This document shows, piece by piece, positions 57,901 to 64,000 of a DNA stretch of 64,000 nucleotides (its first letter is position 1; every line of letters begins with the position of its first letter). Source of the stretch: Zoogloea sp. (GTDB lineage: Bacteria; Pseudomonadota; Gammaproteobacteria; Burkholderiales; Rhodocyclaceae); NCBI GenBank assembly GCA_016720685.1, contig JADKKC010000066.1:103501-167500 (forward strand). Reading direction: 5' to 3'. The notes below the pieces were generated by a model. That model saw only the letters and a program-made list of their open reading frames with translations, was not told the DNA's origin and did not search any database. Both the position numbers and the translations under genes were made by a program.

Positions 57901-58033
57901 CGTCGAAACCCCGCGCCACCGCCAGGCCCTGCTCAAGCTCGGCTGCCACCTGGTCCAGGGCCACGGCATCGCCCGCCCAATGCCGGCAGCACGCATGCAA
58001 CGCTGGATGCGCGCCTACGCCATCCGCCACTGA
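54974..58033 (+). CDS. PAS-GGDEF-EAL cyclic-di-GMP signalling protein
   Basis: A 1019-residue soluble protein. Several PAS domains in the N-terminal ~580 residues, a GGDEF domain with intact RMGGDEF (about residues 667-673) and upstream I-site RAGD, and an EAL domain with EALIRW (about residue 796), DDFGTGY and SIKIDRS. Both diguanylate cyclase and phosphodiesterase catalytic motifs look intact, so it may switch between making and degrading c-di-GMP in response to PAS ligands. No membrane helix seen. Start ATG 54974; the next codon is also ATG. Confidence 0.92.
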   Translation: MMSARPTQDSLPPAAHRLSPDSTLLDALSCLLTQGLASVPVGEDGPNLKFLSADTLLEGWQAGLPGTTPISQLELGSSAPPPSTAIGTETLINGLPLLLWLKDRSGRFLIVNRSFAESCGQPSPLSVIGKTDLDVWPTTRAEAYRIEDAEVIATGRPSTRIEQIDGSDDSASWFETYTAPVRGRDGQIVGTLGFSCDISERMREHNAVLRGQRQLADVLATIGEGVWDQDLNSGQTSHNPHWCTMLGLSDTWLKHPGNAWLHLIHGDDRARVRSALQACRTGQGSYACEYRLRHAHGHYIWVRDRGDVVEYDKDNRPLRMIGSIADISAIRSTTQALLESQIRYQQVFDSVREVIFQTDARGRWQLLNPAWTEITGVPVDEAIGQSFLDYLHPDDREARREALKPLVERTRDHCSVTLRVQCRDGSLRWLDLFARAIVDPDNQLVGTSGTLNDVTTRVAAEDHLRLTASVFRHAHESIIIADPESHILEVNDSFCVLTGYTRAEVIGKHSRLLRSGLHPAEYYEEMWATLVRDGVWQGETWSRKKNGEFYAQLGNISAVRNEAGRTTHYVGLFTDITDIKENQRQLEHLAYHDALTQLPNRSLLADRMQMSLAQAERNGTLAAVAYLDLDGFKPVNDTHGHDIGDRLLVEIARRLQASTRAGDTVARMGGDEFALIYNGLEHSGECEQVFDRLLVSIAEPVTIDGHTLSVTASIGVTLCPLDGSDPDTLLRHADQAMYLAKQSGRNAFQLFDPERDRRLRAHREAQIRIEAALYDGELELHYQPKVDALTSALNGVEALIRWKHPTLGLRLPGEFLPTVSESRFEIDLGNWVLATAVAQLDAWRTTGITTRMSVNISARHLVHPDFVPHLRSVLGAHPELDPSLLQLEVLESTTLGDLTFIAKIMAACNELGVSFAIDDFGTGYGAMSSLRRLPVRSIKIDRSIVHNMLDDADDLATVQSMIGLAAAFHREIIAGGVETPRHRQALLKLGCHLVQGHGIARPMPAARMQRWMRAYAIRH

Positions 58034-58133
58034 CACACAGCGGCCGTTCATCGCCGCGCCGTTTCATGCGAACATTCAGGCCTTGCCCCCGCCCCGCCGG
58101 GTGCATATCCCTGCCACAACTCGCTGAAAAACC

Positions 58134-58898
58134 ATGGAATTCCTGACCGACCCGCAATTGCTGATCGCGTTCCTCACCCTCACCGCCCTCGAACTGGTGC
58201 TGGGTATCGACAACGTCATCTTCATCTCCATCCTCGTCGACAAGCTGCCGAAGGCAAAGCGCGCCTTCGCCCGCCGGCTCGGCCTGTTCCTCGCGATGTT
58301 CATGCGCATCGGCCTGCTGATGGTCCTCTCATGGCTCGCCGGGCTCACCGAACCGATGCTTACCGTGCTCGAACACGGCTTTTCCGGCCGCGACCTGATC
58401 CTCCTCGCCGGCGGCCTCTTCCTCGTCTGGAAGAGCACCCAGGAAGTCCACCAGCTCATGGAAGGCGAGGAAGGCGAAGCCTCCAGCGCCGTGCAGGCCA
58501 CCTTCGGCGCGGTGATCATGCAGATCATCGTGATCGACATCGTGTTCTCGCTCGACTCGATCATCACCGCCATCGGCATGGTCAATAACCTCCAGGTCAT
58601 GATCGCCGCGGTGATTGCCTCGGTCGGCCTGATGATGATCGCCTCCGGCCCCATCGGCGAATTCGTCTCCCGCCACCCCACGGTCAAGATGCTGGCCCTG
58701 TCCTTCCTGCTGGTCATCGGCGTGGTGCTCATGGCCGACGCCTTCGGCCATCACGTTCCCAAGGGCTACATCTACTCCGCGATGGCCTTCTCGGTGCTGG
58801 TCGAAATGCTCAACCTGCGCATGCGCACCAAGCACGCCGCCAAGGCCGTACCGGTCAAGCTCCACGAATCCTACGTGCGCGAGCGCGGCGAGTCGTGA
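58134..58898 (+). CDS. TerC/YgdQ-family integral membrane protein
   Basis: A 254-residue protein with about seven membrane helices and the paired TerC motifs ELVLGIDNVIFIS and IDIVFSLDSIITA, whose Asp residues are thought to bind metal. The family includes tellurite-resistance TerC and Mn exporters. No other ter genes are here. Its stop overlaps a GTG start of the next gene (GTGA). Confidence 0.9.
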   Translation: MEFLTDPQLLIAFLTLTALELVLGIDNVIFISILVDKLPKAKRAFARRLGLFLAMFMRIGLLMVLSWLAGLTEPMLTVLEHGFSGRDLILLAGGLFLVWKSTQEVHQLMEGEEGEASSAVQATFGAVIMQIIVIDIVFSLDSIITAIGMVNNLQVMIAAVIASVGLMMIASGPIGEFVSRHPTVKMLALSFLLVIGVVLMADAFGHHVPKGYIYSAMAFSVLVEMLNLRMRTKHAAKAVPVKLHESYVRERGES

Positions 58899-59878
58899 CC
58901 CTCGCCCCCTTCGGGCTGCTCACCCCGGATTTCGTGCTGGCCGCAGTCGAAGCCAGCGGCCTTCGCTGCGACGGCCGCCTGCTCACCCTAAACAGCTACG
59001 AAAACCGGGTCTACCAGGTCGGCATCGAAGACGCCGCCCCGCTCATCGCCAAGTTCTACCGCCCCGGCCGCTGGAGCGACGAGGCCATCCTCGAGGAACA
59101 CGCCTTCCTGGCCGATCTGGCCGCAGCGGAGATTCCCGTCGTGCCGGCCCTCGAAATCGACGGCCGCACACTGCACCACTACGAGGGATTCGGCGTCGCC
59201 CTCTTTACCCGCCGCGGCGGCCGGGCCCCCGAACTCGACGATCCTGCCGTACTCGGCTGGCTCGGCCGTTTTCTCGGGCGCATCCACGCCATCGGTGCGC
59301 AAAAGCCCTTCCTGCAGCGGCCGGATCTCACCATCCGCAGCTTCGGCGAAGAACCCCGTGACGAACTCCTGCAAAGCCCCTTCCTGCCGCCCGAGCTCCG
59401 CGAAACCTGGCGTTCGGTGATCGATCAGGCGCTCGACGGCACACGTCGCTGCTTCGAACGTGCGGGCAAAGTGCCCAACATCCGCCTGCACGGCGACGTA
59501 CATGGCGGCAACGTACTCTGGACCGACAGCGGCCCGCACTTCGTCGACTTCGACGACGCCCGCAACGGCCCGGCAATCCAGGATCTGTGGATGCTGCTCT
59601 CCGGCGACGCGCCGGCGATGGCGCGCCAGCTCGACTACGTACTCGAAGGTTATGAGCAGTTCACCGACTTCAACCCGGCCAGCCTTCACCTCGTCGAAGC
59701 CCTGCGCACCCTGCGCCTCATCCACTACGCCGGCTGGATCGCCAGGCGTTGGGACGACCCCGCCTTCCCGGCCGCCTTCAACTGGTTCGATACTCCACGC
59801 TACTGGCAGGACATGATCCTGTCGCTTCGCGAACAGATCGCCCTGATGGACGAATCACCGCTTCTGCGGCAGTTCTGA
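58895..59878 (+). CDS. srkA: SrkA/RdoA (YihE)-like Ser/Thr protein kinase
   Basis: A 327-residue APH/choline-kinase-fold protein with the catalytic loop LHGDVHGGNVLW (HGDxHxxN) and HFVDFDDA metal motif. SrkA counteracts stress-induced cell death in E. coli by phosphorylating Ser/Thr. The start is GTG 58895, coupled to the TerC gene stop. Size matches SrkA (~328 residues). Confidence 0.9.
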   Translation: MTLAPFGLLTPDFVLAAVEASGLRCDGRLLTLNSYENRVYQVGIEDAAPLIAKFYRPGRWSDEAILEEHAFLADLAAAEIPVVPALEIDGRTLHHYEGFGVALFTRRGGRAPELDDPAVLGWLGRFLGRIHAIGAQKPFLQRPDLTIRSFGEEPRDELLQSPFLPPELRETWRSVIDQALDGTRRCFERAGKVPNIRLHGDVHGGNVLWTDSGPHFVDFDDARNGPAIQDLWMLLSGDAPAMARQLDYVLEGYEQFTDFNPASLHLVEALRTLRLIHYAGWIARRWDDPAFPAAFNWFDTPRYWQDMILSLREQIALMDESPLLRQF

Positions 59879-59886
59879 AAGCACAA

Positions 59887-59913
59887 CGAGCGGCTTGCGC
59901 CGCTCGCCTTTCC
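59887..59913 (+). terminator. Hairpin terminator between convergent genes
   Basis: Perfect eight-base stem CGAGCGGC/GCCGCTCG with a TTGC loop (59887-59906), followed by CCTTTCC. It lies nine bases after the srkA stop and just before the convergent HAD gene stop, so it may serve both strands although the T tract is short. Confidence 0.6.
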
Positions 59914-59935
59914 ATATCTTCCATCTCATCAACAC

Positions 59936-60430
59936 TTACGGCTGGCTGTTCCCCAACCGGAAAGCATCCAGCAGGCGACGCAGACGGCCAGCGTCCTCCT
60001 CGGTGAAACCCTGCTTGAAGTCCGTCAGCACCAGCCGGTCGCGGCTCGGCCAGTTGCCCGGCGCATCGTCGATCGCCACCCACGACGCTTGCGGCGCCTT
60101 GGCAGCCAGCCACTGCCGTGCCTCCCGCTCGCGCAAGCCGTACAGCTCGCTGGGACTGCGCGGAAAAATCGCCGGCGTCGTGTCGATCACCCGCTCGCGG
60201 ATGTCTTCCGAGAAGCGTGCCGCCAGCTTCGGCAACGAAAACAGCGTGCGCCAGTCCGACGCGATCACAACCCGTGTTTCGGGATAATCGCGCAGCACCG
60301 CCTCGAGCACCGGAAGACAACGAAAATCCTCCGACTCGCTCCACGGATGGGTCACCCCATCAAAATCGAGAAAAACATAGACCGGGATCACGCCGGGCCC
60401 CGGAAGGTTTTCGGTTTTTTTTTGATGCAT
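59936..60430 (-). CDS. HAD-fold hydrolase-like protein
   Basis: A ~164-residue HAD protein with the nucleophile motif VFLDFDGVTHPW (Asp-x-Asp), a second motif ASDWRT and the acidic pair AIDDAPG. It resembles the HAD domains of the RNA-repair Swiss-army-knife group, but no partner domains are present. Start is uncertain: ATGs at 60442 and 60430 precede a poly-T/poly-A run, and a GTG just before VYVFLDFDG is also possible. Substrate unknown. Confidence 0.75.
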   Translation of the reverse strand: MHQKKTENLPGPGVIPVYVFLDFDGVTHPWSESEDFRCLPVLEAVLRDYPETRVVIASDWRTLFSLPKLAARFSEDIRERVIDTTPAIFPRSPSELYGLREREARQWLAAKAPQASWVAIDDAPGNWPSRDRLVLTDFKQGFTEEDAGRLRRLLDAFRLGNSQP

Positions 60431-60563
60431 CGCAACAATCAAGCTGTGTAATTATGGAATCGTACCGTTAATCAGAAAGCTGCACGTAACAGTGACGCGA
60501 GACAATTCTACGGTCTGCGTTTGCTGCAGTGCAGTAAATTTTAACCATCCCCAGGAGCCCCCC

Positions 60564-61343
60564 ATGAAACCCATCATCAATCTCGAAGGCAAAGTAGGCC
60601 TGATCACCGGCATCGCCAACGAAAAATCCATCTCCACCGGAGTTGCCGAAGCCTGTATCGAGGCCGGTGCCAAGATCATCATCACCTACCAGAACGAGAA
60701 GACCCTGGCCTTCATCGAGCCCATCGTCAGCCGCCTGGGCGTTGAGGACGTCATGCTGCTCGACGTCACCAAGCCCGAGATCGTGGACGACGTGTTCTCC
60801 CAGATCGATGCCAAGTACGGCAAGCTCGACTTCGCGATCCACAGCATGGCCTTCGCCAAGCGCGACGATCTGCACGGCCGCGTCGTCGACACCTCCGCCG
60901 ACGGCTTTGCGCTGGCGATGGACGTGTCCACCCACTCCTTCGTGCGCCTCGCCCGCAAGGCCGAGCCGCTGCTCGAGAAGGCCGGCGGCGGCTCGCTGAT
61001 CACCATGACCTACCTCGGCAGCGAAAAAGTCATCACCAACTACGGCGTGATGGGCCTGTGCAAGGCCGCCCTCGAAGCCGCCACCCGCTACATGGCCTTT
61101 GAGCTCGGCGCCAAAAACATCCGTGTCAACGCCGTATCCCCCGGCCCGCTGATGACCCGCGCCGCCTCCGGCATCGCCGGCTTCGACGGCCTGATGGCCG
61201 CCGCGGTCGATCGCTCGCCGCTGCACCGTCTGGTCACCCCGGAAGACATCGGTGCGCTCGTATCCTTCCTCGTTTCCGACGCTGGTCGCAACATGACAGG
61301 CGGCGTACATTTTGTGGACGCCGGCTACAACATCATCGGTTGA
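60564..61343 (+). CDS. fabI: Enoyl-[acyl-carrier-protein] reductase (NADH)
   Basis: A 259-residue SDR-like reductase: LITGIANEKSISTGVAEAC at the NAD site, AFAKRDDLHGR, and catalytic TYLGSE plus NYGVMGLCK (Tyr-x6-Lys typical of FabI). Reduces trans-2-enoyl-ACP in fatty-acid elongation; the FabI type is the target of triclosan. A strong CCAGGAG sits nine bases before ATG 60564, which fixes the start. Confidence 0.93.
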   Translation: MKPIINLEGKVGLITGIANEKSISTGVAEACIEAGAKIIITYQNEKTLAFIEPIVSRLGVEDVMLLDVTKPEIVDDVFSQIDAKYGKLDFAIHSMAFAKRDDLHGRVVDTSADGFALAMDVSTHSFVRLARKAEPLLEKAGGGSLITMTYLGSEKVITNYGVMGLCKAALEAATRYMAFELGAKNIRVNAVSPGPLMTRAASGIAGFDGLMAAAVDRSPLHRLVTPEDIGALVSFLVSDAGRNMTGGVHFVDAGYNIIG

Positions 61344-61359
61344 TTTTCGTCGGTCCGCG

Positions 61360-61953
61360 ATGATCGACCCTCCAGCCATCGGAACGGCGCAGGTAACGGA
61401 AGTTGTCTGCATTGCCGATCCGATACCGGCCCACCCCCTACTCGACGGTCTTTCCGAACTCGGTAGGGGGGAGGCTTCCATTGTTCTCGACGCCGGCGAC
61501 GGCGAACGCGTATTCAAGGTAGTCAGCTCGCCCGCCGACTACTATTACCTCGCCGCCGAAGACCGCCCAACTGGAATTCACTTCCCACGCCTGTACGCCG
61601 ACCACGGCATCATCGGCAAGGCCAGCAACGGTTACTCCTTCCGTCTGCTTGAAATAGAGCGCCTGCTGCCCGTGTCCGGTGCGGCCGAAGTGCTCGGCCG
61701 CCGCCTCTCCGAGGCCTACTGGGAAGGCTGCGAAAAATGGGCCAACCTCGGCGAAAACCGCGGTCGCCTGGCGCTCTACCACATCGCCCAGGCCCCCCCG
61801 CCGGATTTCCCGGCCAGCCTCGTCGCAGCCATTGTCGCGCTCTCCGATTTCATCGAAGGCTATCCCGTGCAACCGGACATCCTGAACCCCAACAATCTGA
61901 TGATGCGTACGGATGGCACGCTGGTGTTTTCCGACCCGGTTTTCCTGCCTTGA
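61360..61953 (+). CDS. Miniature protein-kinase-like protein
   Basis: A 197-residue protein with the layout of a small eukaryotic-like kinase: glycine loop LGRGEASIVL (Gly35, Gly37, Ser40), beta-3 lysine Lys53 in VFKVV, catalytic Asp173 with Asn178 in PDILNPNN, and an Asp192 in SDP where DFG is expected. Spacing of these residues fits a kinase, but no His-Arg precedes the catalytic Asp and the C-lobe is short. It starts 16 bases after the fabI stop and probably shares its transcript. Function unknown; a phage-related or signalling origin is possible. An upstream start at 61312 inside fabI is rejected. Confidence 0.6.
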   Translation: MIDPPAIGTAQVTEVVCIADPIPAHPLLDGLSELGRGEASIVLDAGDGERVFKVVSSPADYYYLAAEDRPTGIHFPRLYADHGIIGKASNGYSFRLLEIERLLPVSGAAEVLGRRLSEAYWEGCEKWANLGENRGRLALYHIAQAPPPDFPASLVAAIVALSDFIEGYPVQPDILNPNNLMMRTDGTLVFSDPVFLP

Positions 61954-62171
61954 CGGAATCACGCCCTTACCCGCACAAAAAGCCTTTAAAAACCGCCAAT
62001 CAGGGCGCACAAGCGCCGACATTTCCCTCGCAGCCAGTTCAATACGCTCACTACCGACCGGCATTTCGGCCAGTACTCTGCAGGCCGCCTTGACATCCGG
62101 CTGAGTCGCTGCGTCCCGGGCAGCCGAGTTTGTTTAGCGTGTTCCGCGGTTAATTTTTCGCGAGTAGACGA

Positions 62172-62205
62172 ACAAGGCCCCGCAGATTTTTCTGCGGGGC
62201 CTTGT
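62172..62205 (-). terminator. rRNA operon terminator hairpin
   Basis: A perfect 15-base stem, ACAAGGCCCCGCAGA with TCTGCGGGGCCTTGT, around a four-base T/A loop. It lies ten bases beyond the 3' end of 5S rRNA in the direction of rRNA transcription. The T tract is weak but the shape is typical for rrn operons. Confidence 0.8.
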
Positions 62206-62214
62206 GTATAGGTG

Positions 62215-62330
62215 AGTCTGACGATGACCTACTTTCACGCACGCGAGTGCACTATCATTGGCGCGGTCTCGTTTCACGGTCCTGTTCGGGATGGGAAGGG
62301 GTGGTTCCAAGACGCTATGGTCGTCAGACT
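62215..62330 (-). rRNA. rrf: 5S ribosomal RNA
   Basis: The minus strand reads TCTGACGACCATAGC at its 5' end, CCATCCCGAACAGG (loop C region) in the middle and GGTCATCGTCAGA at the 3' end, giving the 5S terminal helix and size (~116 bases). Transcribed after 23S rRNA in the same operon. Confidence 0.9.
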
Positions 62331-62382
62331 GTAACTTGTGCCGTTGCTCGGGGGTGACCCGAAGAACGTCAAAGGGGAAGAA

Positions 62383-62424
62383 GTGTTTTAGAGCGCGTGT
62401 TTTAGTGCGCGTGTTTTAGTGCGC
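62383..62424. repeat. Three tandem 14-base units in the 23S-5S spacer
   Basis: GTGTTTTAGAGCGC at 62383 is followed by two identical GTGTTTTAGTGCGC units (62397-62410, 62411-62424). They lie in the ~175-base spacer between 23S and 5S rRNA. Slippage or copy-specific spacer variation is a likely origin; processing signals are another possibility. Confidence 0.8.
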
Positions 62425-62505
62425 ACTGCGTTTTGCGTTGCTGCATTGGGGTGTGTGAGAGCGTTTTTTTACGCGGTCCGCCTGTGTTTTACTTGCGGGC
62501 ATTGC

Positions 62506-64000
<1,495 letters not shown>

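Overview
The window is a high-GC (clearly over 60 % G+C), densely packed proteobacterial chromosome segment. The rRNA sequence, the heme d1 / NnrS / DNR-type denitrification genes and the general gene content fit a betaproteobacterium, probably Rhodocyclales/Zoogloeaceae-like. That placement is inference from gene content. Most genes run left to right in long translationally coupled strings (ATGA, GTGA or TTGA overlaps).

Region 1 (1-25613) is a cell-surface glycan locus. It starts with the 3' part of an HldE-like heptose kinase, a small tyrosine/dual-specificity phosphatase and an MsbA-type flippase. A complete CMP-legionaminic acid type pathway follows (legB, legC, legG/neuC, legI/neuB, legH/neuD, a CBS-nucleotidyltransferase like PtmE, legF/neuA). 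Embedded in it is an amidotransferase trio (PseA/PtmG-like ligase plus HisF- and HisH-like proteins) that predicts an acetamidino sugar. An O-antigen ligase comes next, then a complete pseudaminic acid pathway (pseB, pseC, pseF, a PseG-PseH fusion, pseI). Two GT9/GT4-type glycosyltransferase groups and a NodB deacetylase close the locus. Two divergent proteins (3075-4097 and 14955-15983) carry the D-G, H(P) and S-S/T landmarks of bacterial sialyltransferases and are the best candidates for attaching the two nonulosonic acids.

Region 2 (25560-30416) is troubled. A G/C homopolymer tract cuts into the 3' ends of two convergent genes, and the next two minus-strand genes carry apparent frameshifts. 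A CorA-like transporter follows, then a hybrid sensor kinase that is also frameshifted. Poor sequence quality or gene decay are both possible.

Region 3 (30577-47562) is housekeeping: glutamate dehydrogenase, a CsgG/DUF4810/DUF799 lipoprotein trio, the pxpBCA 5-oxoprolinase operon, DUF4197, a MacA/FtsX/ATPase efflux set, a J-like protein without HPD, a DbpA helicase, BluB, RdgC, a gamma-glutamylcyclotransferase-like protein, a NERD-UvrD helicase and CreA.

Region 4 (47683-54800) holds an M23 peptidase without signal peptide next to an exported partner, a histidine-kinase remnant, and a denitrification/NO group (nirJ behind a perfect FNR/DNR box, nirN, a DUF2249 gene behind a second box, a DNR-like regulator, nnrS).

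Region 5 (54974-64000) has a PAS-GGDEF-EAL protein, TerC, an SrkA-like kinase, a HAD phosphatase, fabI, a miniature kinase-like protein, and the end of an rRNA operon on the minus strand (partial 23S, 5S, terminator).
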